From positions 2,703-10,024 of the forward strand of contig CAQTPN010000024.1 in the NCBI GenBank assembly GCA_948888345.1: a stretch of DNA of 7,322 nucleotides. The letters run 5' to 3'. Below the pieces are notes generated by a model. The model searched no databases, was not told the origin of the DNA, and worked only from the letters and a program-made list of their open reading frames with translations. Below are positions 1 to 6,806 of the stretch, in pieces. Positions within the stretch are counted from its first letter, which is position 1. Every line of letters begins with the position of its first letter. Position numbers and translations under genes: made by a program. This DNA comes from an uncultured bacterium (GTDB lineage Bacteria; Cyanobacteriota; Vampirovibrionia; Gastranaerophilales; Gastranaerophilaceae).

Positions 1-20
1 CCGTTTACGTGGATGTGCAT
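1..20 (-). CDS. Start of an unidentified leftward gene (partial, 5' end only)
   Basis: The minus strand has an ATG at 20-18 that opens MHIHVNG and runs off the window edge. A GGAG Shine-Dalgarno (31-34) sits 10 bases upstream, and a good promoter lies at 103-131, so this is a plausible gene start. Only about six codons are visible and I do not recognise the product. The reading frame could close just outside the window, in which case the true start would lie further left. Confidence 0.4.
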
Positions 21-61
21 AAATAAGTTTCTCCGTTTCTAAACTTGTCTTCTCATCTTAA

Positions 62-96
62 GCTGCCAAATTTTCTTCCTTTCTTCTATTGGCAAC
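62..96 (-). other. Hairpin in the leader of the leftward gene
   Basis: TGCCAA (64-69) pairs with TTGGCA (89-94), and G62-C96 can extend the stem past one mismatch. On the minus strand the loop is almost purely purine (about 71-87) and includes AAGGAAG. The stem begins at the predicted transcription start, so it would be a 5'-terminal hairpin. It has no T-run after it on the minus strand, so it does not look like a terminator. It could stabilise the mRNA or be chance. Confidence 0.3.
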
Positions 97-102
97 TTTC
101 TA

Positions 103-131
103 ATTATACATTATTTTAATATGAATTTAAA
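103..131 (-). promoter_or_regulatory. Leftward sigma70-type promoter
   Basis: Read on the minus strand there is a perfect TATAAT -10 (103-108) and a TTTAAA -35 (126-131, four of six consensus positions) with a 17-base spacer. Transcription would begin near 96 and run left, giving a leader of about 75 bases before the ATG at 20-18. It lies downstream of wecA, so the leftmost gene probably has its own promoter rather than relying on read-through. Confidence 0.5.
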
Positions 132-142
132 GGGCAAAAGTT

Positions 143-164
143 ATAAAACTTTATTAAGTTTTAT
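143..164 (-). terminator. Perfect inverted repeat at the end of wecA, possible weak terminator
   Basis: ATAAAACTT (143-151) and AAGTTTTAT (156-164) form a perfect 9-base inverted repeat with a TATT loop, overlapping the wecA stop codon (163-161). The stem has only one G-C pair, and the T-run after it on the minus strand is short and delayed. A structure around the stop codon is certain at the base level, but its efficiency as a terminator is doubtful. Confidence 0.3.
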
Positions 165-1204
165 GCACGTTTTTTAATAGATTTAGAAATTATATTTAAA
201 ATAAACAAAATTATTACAACAACGACGGCAAAAATATAGTATTTACTTAAAGAACCGGCTATTAAAATTGCTATAATAGCGCAGGCAAAAGAAATTGAAG
301 CTAATATTAAAACTGCAACATCCTGCGAAAGCCCGGCATGGAGTAATTTATGATGTATATGTTCTGAATCTGCAACAAAAGGGCTCTGGCCTTTCATAAT
401 ACGCCTTATGCTTGAATAAGCCACATCAAGCATTGGAACGGCCAAAATTAAAAGCGGCAGATACATAAGAGGGCCTGAAGTTTTTGCAATTCCTGTAATA
501 GAAAGGGTTGCAAGCATAAAACCTGCAAAGAGTGCACCCGAATCCCCCATAAATATTTTAGCAGGATTATAATTATACGTTAGAAACGATAGCATTGCAC
601 CAAGTAAAATAAAGGCTACAAGGGCGGAAATCGGCGATGATGGGGCTACAACCATTGATATAATGCCTATTGTGCAGGAACTTATCGTAACAACGCTTCC
701 TGCAAGACCGTCTATACCGTCTATGAAGTTTATTGCATTCGAAATGCCTACAATCCATAAAAGAGAAATAGGATAAGACCAGAAGCCAAGTTCAAGCGGG
801 TTTTGCATGAACGGTACATAAATGCTTTCAATTCTGACCCCTAAAATCATTACCACACTTGCTATTGCAATTTGTATGAATAATTTGAATTTAGCATCAA
901 GACAAAATATATCATCCACAAGTCCCAGAAGAAACATTAAAGAACCGCCTGCAATAATGCCTGAAAGCCCTTGTCCTGAAGGATAGTAGCTTAATAAAAC
1001 AAGAAAGAGAAAAGTTAACATTACAGAAATCCATACTGCAACACCTCCAAGACGGGAAATTTTTCCGTGATGGATTTTTCTTTCATTCGGTACATCCACA
1101 AGACCCGCTTTATCTGAAAAATAAATAACGATAGGAACTATAAAAACACCCAAAAGATAGGCTATGATTGCTCCTGTAATTTGTGCTTGCGTCAGTTTTA
1201 TCAT
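161..1204 (-). CDS. wecA: WecA/TagO-type undecaprenyl-phosphate GlcNAc-1-phosphate transferase
   Basis: This is a membrane glycosyl-1-phosphate transferase of the MraY/WecA/TagO family (347 residues, usual length). The family transfers GlcNAc-1-phosphate from UDP-GlcNAc to undecaprenyl phosphate on the cytoplasmic face, starting O-antigen, teichoic-acid or other surface polysaccharide. Diagnostic motifs appear in order: DVPNERKIHHGKISRLGG (37-54), LVDDIFCLDAKFKLFIQ (95-111) with the Asp pair D97-D98, NAINFIDGIDGLAG (156-169), NPAKIFMGDSGALFAGF (213-229) and the HIHHKLLHAGLSQ loop (282-294). The last motif separates WecA/TagO from MraY. About ten hydrophobic segments fill the rest. The ATG at 1204 is supported by GGAAGGA about 7 bases upstream. 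It lies 31 bases after the glyA stop with no terminator between, so co-transcription with glyA is likely. The exact acceptor polymer (WecA versus TagO) cannot be told from sequence. Confidence 0.9.
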   Translation of the reverse strand: MIKLTQAQITGAIIAYLLGVFIVPIVIYFSDKAGLVDVPNERKIHHGKISRLGGVAVWISVMLTFLFLVLLSYYPSGQGLSGIIAGGSLMFLLGLVDDIFCLDAKFKLFIQIAIASVVMILGVRIESIYVPFMQNPLELGFWSYPISLLWIVGISNAINFIDGIDGLAGSVVTISSCTIGIISMVVAPSSPISALVAFILLGAMLSFLTYNYNPAKIFMGDSGALFAGFMLATLSITGIAKTSGPLMYLPLLILAVPMLDVAYSSIRRIMKGQSPFVADSEHIHHKLLHAGLSQDVAVLILASISFACAIIAILIAGSLSKYYIFAVVVVIILFILNIISKSIKKRA

Positions 1205-1235
1205 CTGATTATCCTTCCGGTTTTACGTTTTGATT

Positions 1236-2477
1236 TTAGCATGAAATATTTGGATACAATGGAAATTTTTCACAAAGTGTCATTGTTCTTTTTCTTAAGT
1301 TTTCTTTTGTATCTGATTCTTTGATTGTATCTGCTATGATTTTACCGATTTCTATCATTTCATTTTCTTTAAATCCGCGCGTTGTTGCGGCAGGAACGCC
1401 AATCCTTACTCCTGATGTTACAAACGGGCTTTTCGGGTCATTTGGAACAGTATTTTTATTTGCAGTGATGCCCACTTCCTCCAGTTCGTTTGCAATATCT
1501 TTTCCTGTTTTATCAAGTTTGCGTAAATCTATTGTCATAAGGTGGTTTTGAGTATCTGAACCTACTATATCAATTCCTTGCTCAATAAGAGTTTTGCATA
1601 ATGTTTTTGCGTTTTTAATAATTTGCTTGGTGTATTCTTTGAATTCCGGAGACAAGGCTTCTTTTAGTGCAATTGCTTTTCCTGCAATAACATGTTCCAA
1701 CGGCCCGCCCTGAATTCCCGGGAATACTGCTTTGTCAATTCCTTGAGCGTGTTCTTCTTTGCACATTATAATTCCGCCCCTTGGACCCCTTAAGGTTTTA
1801 TGCGTGGTTGTGGTTACAAAATCAGCATAAGGAACGGGACTTGGGTGTTCACCGGTTGCAACAAGGGCTGCAATATGTGCTATATCTGCCATTAGATATG
1901 CATTAACTTTATCTGCAATTTCTTTAAATCTTTTGAAATCAATAACTTTAGAGTAGTTTGAAGCACCTGCAATGATTAATTTCGGTTTATGTTCGAGAGC
2001 AAGTTTTTCCAGTTCATCATAATTTATTTCACCGTTTTCATTAATACCGTAGCTTATAATATTAAAATATAATCCCGAAAAATTAACAGGAGAACCGTGA
2101 GTTAAATGTCCGCCGTTTGATAAATCCATACCCATAACGGTATCGCCCTGTTTTAGAGCATATAAAAATACTGCCATATTAGCTTGGGCACCTGAGTGTG
2201 GCTGAACGTTTGCATGGTCACATTTAAATAGCTCGCAACATCTTTTTTGGGCTAATTCTTCAATTTTATCTACGTTTTCACAGCCGTTATAAAATCTTTT
2301 GTATGGTTTTCCTTCTGCATATTTATTTGTTAAAACACTGCCCTGTGCTGCCATAACGGCAAGAGATGTAAAATTTTCGCTTGCAATAAGCTCAATTGTA
2401 CTTTGCTGTCTTTTGAGTTCTTTTTCAATATATTCTGCCACTTCGGGGTCAGAATTTCTTATAATATCCATTTCCAT
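1236..2477 (-). CDS. glyA: Serine hydroxymethyltransferase
   Basis: This cytoplasmic PLP enzyme interconverts serine and glycine and charges tetrahydrofolate to 5,10-methylene-THF, feeding purine, thymidylate and methionine synthesis. The length (413 residues) is normal. The PLP-lysine motif [14 protein letters not shown] (222-235) gives K227. Other family signatures are ELIASENF (29-36), LTNKYAEG (49-56), HSGAQAN (94-100), GHLTHG (123-128), ADIAHIA (197-203), HPSPVPYAD (211-219) and SGVRIG (355-360), where R357 should bind the substrate carboxylate. The 61-66 stretch is RFYNGC rather than the common RYYGGC, but the tyrosine expected at the active site (Y63) is kept. The ATG at 2477 has GAGGAGGG (2489-2496) upstream with a rather long 11-base gap; a second in-frame ATG two codons in would be further still. 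It is the first gene of a probable glyA-wecA transcript and diverges from typA. Confidence 0.97.
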   Translation of the reverse strand: MEMDIIRNSDPEVAEYIEKELKRQQSTIELIASENFTSLAVMAAQGSVLTNKYAEGKPYKRFYNGCENVDKIEELAQKRCCELFKCDHANVQPHSGAQANMAVFLYALKQGDTVMGMDLSNGGHLTHGSPVNFSGLYFNIISYGINENGEINYDELEKLALEHKPKLIIAGASNYSKVIDFKRFKEIADKVNAYLMADIAHIAALVATGEHPSPVPYADFVTTTTHKTLRGPRGGIIMCKEEHAQGIDKAVFPGIQGGPLEHVIAGKAIALKEALSPEFKEYTKQIIKNAKTLCKTLIEQGIDIVGSDTQNHLMTIDLRKLDKTGKDIANELEEVGITANKNTVPNDPKSPFVTSGVRIGVPAATTRGFKENEMIEIGKIIADTIKESDTKENLRKRTMTLCEKFPLYPNISC

Positions 2478-2488
2478 AATTGTGTATG

Positions 2489-2496
2489 CCCTCCTC
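2489..2496 (-). promoter_or_regulatory. Strong Shine-Dalgarno of glyA
   Basis: The minus strand reads GAGGAGGG 11 bases before the ATG at 2477. It is the strongest ribosome site in the window and supports the first ATG over the one two codons further in. Confidence 0.7.
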
Positions 2497-2509
2497 GTAA
2501 ATTATTTTT

Positions 2510-2537
2510 ATTTTACCTTAAAATTGTTTGTTGTAAA
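2510..2537 (-). promoter_or_regulatory. Probable glyA promoter
   Basis: On the minus strand TTTACA (-35, 2532-2537) and TAAAAT (-10, 2510-2515) are separated by 16 bases; each matches the sigma70 consensus at five of six positions. Transcription would start near 2503, leaving a 5' leader of about 25 bases that holds the Shine-Dalgarno. This leaves no room for a leader riboswitch. Confidence 0.5.
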
Positions 2538-2553
2538 ATGACTTTTGTAAACT
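2524..2553 (+). promoter_or_regulatory. Possible typA promoter, overlapping the glyA promoter
   Basis: TTGTTT (2524-2529) and TAAACT (2548-2553) with an 18-base spacer form the best rightward candidate. Both boxes are poor matches. It would start transcription near 2560, giving a leader of about 18 bases before the typA ATG. It occupies the same DNA as the leftward glyA promoter. The position is tentative. Confidence 0.25.
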
Positions 2554-2560
2554 AGACTAA

Positions 2561-2566
2561 AGCGGA
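2561..2566 (+). promoter_or_regulatory. Weak Shine-Dalgarno that favours the ATG start of typA
   Basis: AGCGGA lies 11 bases before ATG 2578 but only 2 bases before the in-frame TTG at 2569. The spacing rules out the TTG as a practical start. Confidence 0.4.
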
Positions 2567-2577
2567 AATTGACAACA

Positions 2578-4368
2578 ATGAGAAAGAAAAATATTAGAAA
2601 TATAGCAATTATTGCCCACGTTGACCACGGTAAAACAACCCTTGTAGACTGTATTTTACAGCAGACAGGCGTTTTTAAAGAGCACCAGGAAGCAGGCGTT
2701 CGCGTTTTAGATAATAATGATATCGAAAAAGAGCGCGGCATTACTATTCTTTCAAAAAATATTTCAGTAGATTATAAGGGTATAAAAATTAATGTTGTAG
2801 ACACCCCCGGCCACGCGGATTTTGGCGGAGAAGTTGAGCGTGTTTTGGGTATGGTGGATGGTGCGCTTTTAATTGTGGATGCGCAGGAAGGGCCTATGCC
2901 TCAGACAAGATTCGTACTTTCTAAGGCACTTGAACTCGGATTAAAGATTATTGTTGTTGTAAATAAAATTGATAAACAAGGTGCAGACCCTGACGGTACA
3001 ATTAATAAGGTATTTGATTTATTTACAGAGCTTACGGATAATGAAGAATTGATTGACTTCCCAATAATTTATGCAAGCTCTCTTCAAAAATTTGCAAAAA
3101 AAGAGTTAACCGATGAAAGTAAAGATATAATTCCGCTGCTTGATTGTATTATTGAAAATATTAAGCCTCCAGTGGGAGATGATGAAGCCACACTTCAGTT
3201 TCAGGCAACGACGCTTGATTATAATGATTATGTTGGACGTATTGCAATCGGAAGAATTATTAACGGTAAAATGAAATCCGGCGAAAATGTTACTTTGATA
3301 AAGACGGACGGGTCTTTTGAAAAAGGAAAAATTGTTAAATTATTTGAATTTAAAGATTTGGGGCGGGTTGAAACACAGGAAGCAGAATCAGGCGATATTG
3401 TTGGTGTTGCCGGATTTTCGGATATTCAAATCGGTGAAACACTTTCTGCTGTTGTAAATCCTGTTGCATTACCTTTAATTCATGTGGATGAACCTACGCT
3501 GCAGATGAATTTTAGTATCAATAATTCTCCTTTTGCGGGGCAGGAAGGAAAATTTGTAACAAGCCGCCAATTAAGAAAAAGGCTTTACTATGAACTTGAG
3601 AAGAACGTTTCTTTAAGGGTTGAAGACACTGATTCTACCGACGTTTTTAGAGTTTCAGGGAGAGGTGAATTGCACCTTGGGATTTTAATTGAAACAATGA
3701 GGCGTGAGGGATATGAATTTCAGGTGTCAAAACCTGAGGTTATCTTTAAAAAAGCGGAAGATGGTGAAACACTTGAACCTTATGAAAATTTAATTGTAGA
3801 TGTGCCGGAAGAATTTACGGGGGCTGTTATTGAAAAGTTATCCCAAAGAAAAGCACAGATGCAGAATATGGAATCAGGGGTTAAAAGAAACAATATAGAT
3901 TTTATAATACCTGCGCGCGGTCTAATCGGCTTTCGGTCTGAATTTATAAGAATGACCAAAGGTGAAGGCATTATGTATCATACATTTGAAAAATATGATG
4001 TTTTCGCAGGCGAGATTACAAAGCCAAGAAACGGTTCGTTAATTGCTTTTGAAGAAGGAGAAGCTATTCCTTATGCGCTTCATCAGTTTGAGGATAGAGG
4101 GGTTTTCTTTGTAACCCCTAAAACCAAGGTTTACAAAGGAATGATAATAGGCGAATGCAACAGGCCGCAGGATATTGCTGTTAATATCTGCAAAACAAAG
4201 AAATTGACCAATATGAGAAGTGCTACCGCTGATGTTATGGTTACCCTTCAAGCTCCGCGGTTGATGTCTTTAGAGGATTGTCTTGAATACATTGCAGAGG
4301 ATGAACTTGTTGAAGTAACTCCTGAAAATGTGAGAATACGCAAGGCTAATCTTACAAAAATTAAATAG
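2578..4368 (+). CDS. typA: Translational GTPase TypA/BipA
   Basis: TypA/BipA is an EF-G-like GTPase that binds the ribosome and helps 50S assembly and growth under stress such as cold. I chose ATG 2578 (596 residues) over the TTG three codons upstream because family members begin a few residues before [16 protein letters not shown] and because of the ribosome-site spacing. From this start the G-domain motifs are AHVDHGKT (13-20), RGITI (53-57), DTPGH (75-79) and NKID (129-132). A beta-barrel domain follows (about 200-290), then EF-G III/V-like domains with the TypA signature [19 protein letters not shown]. The BipA-specific C-terminal domain ends in KKLTNMRSA, the [24 protein letters not shown] region (from about 561) and RIRKAN. 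The length is usual and no key GTPase residue is missing. It is transcribed alone, diverging from glyA and followed by a likely terminator. Confidence 0.96.
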   Translation: MRKKNIRNIAIIAHVDHGKTTLVDCILQQTGVFKEHQEAGVRVLDNNDIEKERGITILSKNISVDYKGIKINVVDTPGHADFGGEVERVLGMVDGALLIVDAQEGPMPQTRFVLSKALELGLKIIVVVNKIDKQGADPDGTINKVFDLFTELTDNEELIDFPIIYASSLQKFAKKELTDESKDIIPLLDCIIENIKPPVGDDEATLQFQATTLDYNDYVGRIAIGRIINGKMKSGENVTLIKTDGSFEKGKIVKLFEFKDLGRVETQEAESGDIVGVAGFSDIQIGETLSAVVNPVALPLIHVDEPTLQMNFSINNSPFAGQEGKFVTSRQLRKRLYYELEKNVSLRVEDTDSTDVFRVSGRGELHLGILIETMRREGYEFQVSKPEVIFKKAEDGETLEPYENLIVDVPEEFTGAVIEKLSQRKAQMQNMESGVKRNNIDFIIPARGLIGFRSEFIRMTKGEGIMYHTFEKYDVFAGEITKPRNGSLIAFEEGEAIPYALHQFEDRGVFFVTPKTKVYKGMIIGECNRPQDIAVNICKTKKLTNMRSATADVMVTLQAPRLMSLEDCLEYIAEDELVEVTPENVRIRKANLTKIK

Positions 4369-4394
4369 ATAAATAAAAATTTACATTTCTTAAT

Positions 4395-4437
4395 AAACAC
4401 CATGATTTTAGCAATAATTCATGTTTTTGGGTGTTTT
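4395..4437 (+). terminator. Likely terminator of typA (imperfect hairpin)
   Basis: AAACACC (4395-4401) pairs with GGTGTTT (4430-4436), and inside it ATGA (4402-4405) pairs with TCAT (4419-4422), leaving an unpaired T-rich bulge on the 3' side. TTTT (4434-4437) is the only U-run at the base. It begins 26 bases after the typA stop. The stem is imperfect and the tail short, so termination may be partial. Confidence 0.45.
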
Positions 4438-4438
4438 G

Positions 4439-4444
4439 TATAAA
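4439..4444 (+). promoter_or_regulatory. Possible -10 element for the unknown gene
   Basis: TATAAA directly follows the typA hairpin, 38 bases before the proposed start at 4477. I see no convincing -35 at 16-18 bases upstream, since that DNA is the hairpin itself. It is the best -10 candidate in this gap. Confidence 0.25.
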
Positions 4445-4460
4445 CAAAGTTACACGTTTT

Positions 4461-4467
4461 AAAAGGA
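4461..4467 (+). promoter_or_regulatory. Shine-Dalgarno that points to a TTG start at 4477
   Basis: AAAAGGA is the only ribosome site before the unknown gene. It touches ATG 4468 with no gap, is 3 bases from ATG 4471, and is 9 bases from TTG 4477. Normal spacing therefore favours the TTG. The same core precedes wecA and trmD at 6-7 bases. Confidence 0.5.
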
Positions 4468-4476
4468 ATGATGATT

Positions 4477-6264
4477 TTGAACGGCATTAATAATATTTCA
4501 TTCGGCAGAGCCGATAAAGGTATAAAGACTCCGGAAGAAAAAAAGAAAAATCACAAACGTGCGGTAAAAATAGCAGTTGCAGCCGGTGCTGTCGGTCTTG
4601 CCGCAGGCGGAGTTATGTTATATAAAAACAGGAATTCAAAACCTGTTTTAAAATTTAGAGATTTTGTAAAAAATGGCATTCTGGCACCTTTGAAAGAAAA
4701 GGATGTTCCTGTAAAGAAAAAGGTATCAAATGTTTGGAACAATTTAAAAACAGGTGTTCAAAATTTAGGAAATAAACCAAATAAAGGCAAAGCGGAAGCC
4801 TTTGTTGATACTATTGAAATTAATAATAAAGCTGATAATGCCGGCATAAATAAACAAGCCGCACAATCTGTTAAAAAACCGGCCGAAAAATTACAGAAAA
4901 AACCTGTTAATGATACAAAACTTCAAGATAATCAGACAAAATCTGTTCAACAGCCTGCAAAAAAATCTGCTTCCGCATCTGTATCAAAGCCTGCGGTTTC
5001 AAAAAAAGAGGGGCAAAAATCTGAAAAAGCCCGGAAAATCGGAGCAAATAAACCTTCCAAGACCTCAGATAAAGTAAAGGGCTTACCTCCGGTTGCCGCA
5101 GGTGAAATTCCTCCTCAAAGCGGTGGAATGGTTGATGATATCAAGGGTGGAGAGTCTAAGGGTATAGGCGGAAGTATTATGGCTGCCGCAAAGAATCACG
5201 CTCGTGATTTAAAAGTAGCTGCAGGAACTGCTGCCGTTGTGACCGGCGGAGCTGTTGCAGGTGCTAAAATAAATGATGCCGCAGGAAAAGATAATGAAAA
5301 GAAAAACTATTCAATCACGGTTAACGGAAAAGAATTTAAAGGCAGATTAGAAAACGGCAAGGCATTTAATGAAAACGGCGAGCCTTTAAACGGAACCATT
5401 GATGTTGTTTATGATTCCGGTAAAAGAGTTGCAATAACCTATAACAGCGGATATCTGGCTGCTTCTACCGTATTTGATAATGCGGATGATAAAATCCCGT
5501 CTGCTATGCGCGTGTATAATGACGGTAAAATTTCAAAAAAATACAATGAATTAAAACCTAATCCCGAAAAAGGCGAAAATGCTTTCAAATCAGACGATGT
5601 TCAAGTTTTTGATTCTGATTCAATGCTTAAATCAAAAACAAGAATTTTAGACGGAGAAGGAAAACACACGGCAGTAGATTATTATCTGAAAAATACCGGC
5701 AAAGACGGTAAAATTGCAGGCAAACCAATTTTTGTCAGCACAAATGAGGCCCAAAAATTTGATGACGGTACGAGTGTGAACAATGTTTCTATTCCATATG
5801 GCGGAGAAGATGTAAAACTTAGAACAATCAAAAAAGAAAAAGACGGTTCTATGGAAATAACTCTCTTTAGCCCGAAAAATGGCAGAGAAATTGCCCAGCT
5901 ATTAACAGATGCCGATAAGAAAGTAAATTCATACTGGCATTTTTCTAATGGCAAGGGTGATGATTCGGCGTTTGAAATTCAGGACGGAAAATTAGTTACC
6001 GATGATTTTACCGGCGGCGTGTTGAATGCGGATTTAATGCCTGACAGCACAGACAGCATTAAAAGATACAAAACGGATGATGGTACTATAATTGAAATAG
6101 GCATCAATCAAGATAAAAATATACAATCAATAACTGAATATAGCAATAAAGCTAAGCAAGCACCCGAGTTTGAGATGTTATTTAAAGACGGCAGAGCTGC
6201 TTCGGAAATTTTCTATGACGAAGATGCGGGTAATGTTATTTTTAAACTGAACCATAAACTTTAA
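4477..6264 (+). CDS. Unknown protein: two Ala/Gly-rich hydrophobic segments, Lys-rich linker, Gly/Asp-rich C-terminal repeat region
   Basis: I do not recognise this protein and assign no function. With the TTG start it has 595 residues; ATG 4468 or 4471 would add three or two. The numbers here count from ATG 4468. The protein opens NGINNISFG, then a Lys cluster and a hydrophobic Ala/Gly/Val segment (33-52). A low-complexity Lys/Ala/Pro/Gln/Ser linker follows (about 100-210), then a second Ala/Gly/Val segment (249-268). The last 320 residues are richer in Asp, Glu, Asn and Gly, with recurring short '(D/N)GK' turns such as ENGKAFNENG (295-304), YDSGKR (315-320), YNDGKI (350-355) and FKDGRA (572-577), loosely like MORN or YwqK-type beta repeats. 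No signal peptide, cysteine pairs or enzyme motif is seen. The hydrophobic segments could be membrane spans, with the basic linker then cytoplasmic. It lies 99 bases after typA and 19 bases before rimM, so it may share a transcript with rimM-trmD, but nothing suggests a translation role. Confidence 0.85.
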   Translation: MNGINNISFGRADKGIKTPEEKKKNHKRAVKIAVAAGAVGLAAGGVMLYKNRNSKPVLKFRDFVKNGILAPLKEKDVPVKKKVSNVWNNLKTGVQNLGNKPNKGKAEAFVDTIEINNKADNAGINKQAAQSVKKPAEKLQKKPVNDTKLQDNQTKSVQQPAKKSASASVSKPAVSKKEGQKSEKARKIGANKPSKTSDKVKGLPPVAAGEIPPQSGGMVDDIKGGESKGIGGSIMAAAKNHARDLKVAAGTAAVVTGGAVAGAKINDAAGKDNEKKNYSITVNGKEFKGRLENGKAFNENGEPLNGTIDVVYDSGKRVAITYNSGYLAASTVFDNADDKIPSAMRVYNDGKISKKYNELKPNPEKGENAFKSDDVQVFDSDSMLKSKTRILDGEGKHTAVDYYLKNTGKDGKIAGKPIFVSTNEAQKFDDGTSVNNVSIPYGGEDVKLRTIKKEKDGSMEITLFSPKNGREIAQLLTDADKKVNSYWHFSNGKGDDSAFEIQDGKLVTDDFTGGVLNADLMPDSTDSIKRYKTDDGTIIEIGINQDKNIQSITEYSNKAKQAPEFEMLFKDGRAASEIFYDEDAGNVIFKLNHKL

Positions 6265-6268
6265 TTTG

Positions 6269-6277
6269 TGATATATT
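6269..6277 (+). promoter_or_regulatory. Extended -10 element just upstream of rimM
   Basis: TGATATATT fits the extended -10 pattern TGnTATAAT with one mismatch. The expected start point, about 7 bases beyond the hexamer, falls on the A of the rimM ATG at 6284. No -35 is evident, which extended -10 promoters do not strictly need. The DNA is AT-rich, so chance matches are common. Confidence 0.35.
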
Positions 6278-6283
6278 TTTCTT

Positions 6284-6796
6284 ATGGAAGAAATTATTTC
6301 AGTAGGAAAGATTTTGAATTTCCATGGAATAGCAGGTGTTGCTAAAGTCGGTTATTCAAATTCAGATGTGATAAAAAAATTAAAAAAAGTTTTTTTAAAT
6401 GAAAATAACGGGCAAAAAAAGCTGTTTAATGTGACGAGTGTTAATTTTCATAAGAATTTTGCGCTTGTTAAATTTAAAGAAATCAATTCGATTGATGAAC
6501 TTTTACCCTATAAGGGTTCAAACATCTATATTGATAAGAAAAATGTAGAAAACTCTCTTGATGACGATGAATTTCTGATTGAAGATTTAATCGGGCTGAA
6601 TGCTTTTGATAATAATGATGATTTAATCGGCGTTATTTTTGATGTAAGAACATCAAACGGGAATGATATTTTATGTGTAAAACCCGCTAACGGTGAAGAG
6701 CGTGAAATCCTTATCCCGTTTGCACGGGAAATTGTCCCGATTGTTGATATTAAAAAGAAAAAGGTTGTAATTAAACCCATTGAAGGGCTTTTATAA
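6284..6796 (+). CDS. rimM: Ribosome maturation factor RimM
   Basis: RimM is a cytoplasmic assembly factor that binds ribosomal protein S19 and the 30S head and is needed for efficient 16S rRNA processing. The length (170 residues) is typical. The N-terminal beta-barrel begins ISVGKILNFHGIAGVAKV (5-22), matching the family's VGxIxxxHGxxGxVKV. The PRC-barrel half carries EDLIGL (99-104), then DLIGVIFDV, GNDILCVK, ILIPFAREIVP and the closing IEGLL. The aromatic pair that often precedes DLIG is replaced (DEFLIEDLIG). ATG 6284 is the only sensible start. There is no Shine-Dalgarno in the 19-base AT-rich gap after the unknown gene, which is unusual here. trmD follows 10 bases after the stop, so the two are surely co-transcribed. 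Confidence 0.93.
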   Translation: MEEIISVGKILNFHGIAGVAKVGYSNSDVIKKLKKVFLNENNGQKKLFNVTSVNFHKNFALVKFKEINSIDELLPYKGSNIYIDKKNVENSLDDDEFLIEDLIGLNAFDNNDDLIGVIFDVRTSNGNDILCVKPANGEEREILIPFAREIVPIVDIKKKKVVIKPIEGLL

Positions 6797-6806
6797 AGGA
6801 TTTTTT

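Noticed and set aside
39..56. Five-codon leader peptide MRRQV on the minus strand
   Set aside because: It has no good ribosome site and a frame this short arises easily by chance; it is mentioned only as part of the leader finding.
573..758. Minus-strand open frame of 61 codons inside wecA
   Set aside because: It is a shadow of wecA in another frame, with no ribosome site and no family resemblance. The same holds for the other internal antisense or out-of-frame frames inside glyA, typA, the unknown gene and rimM.
2478..2509. Folate or glycine riboswitch in the glyA leader
   Set aside because: The predicted leader is only about 25 bases and the whole divergent gap is 100 bases with no conserved paired core, so there is no room for a known riboswitch class.
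2569..2577. TTG 2569 as the typA start
   Set aside because: It lies 2 bases from the only ribosome-site candidate and adds residues not seen in the family; ATG 2578 fits better.
4770..5100. Lys/Ala-rich stretch as a frameshifted or decayed region
   Set aside because: The frame stays open for the full 595 codons, codon choice matches the neighbours, and both flanking segments are in the same frame, so it is an intact low-complexity linker.
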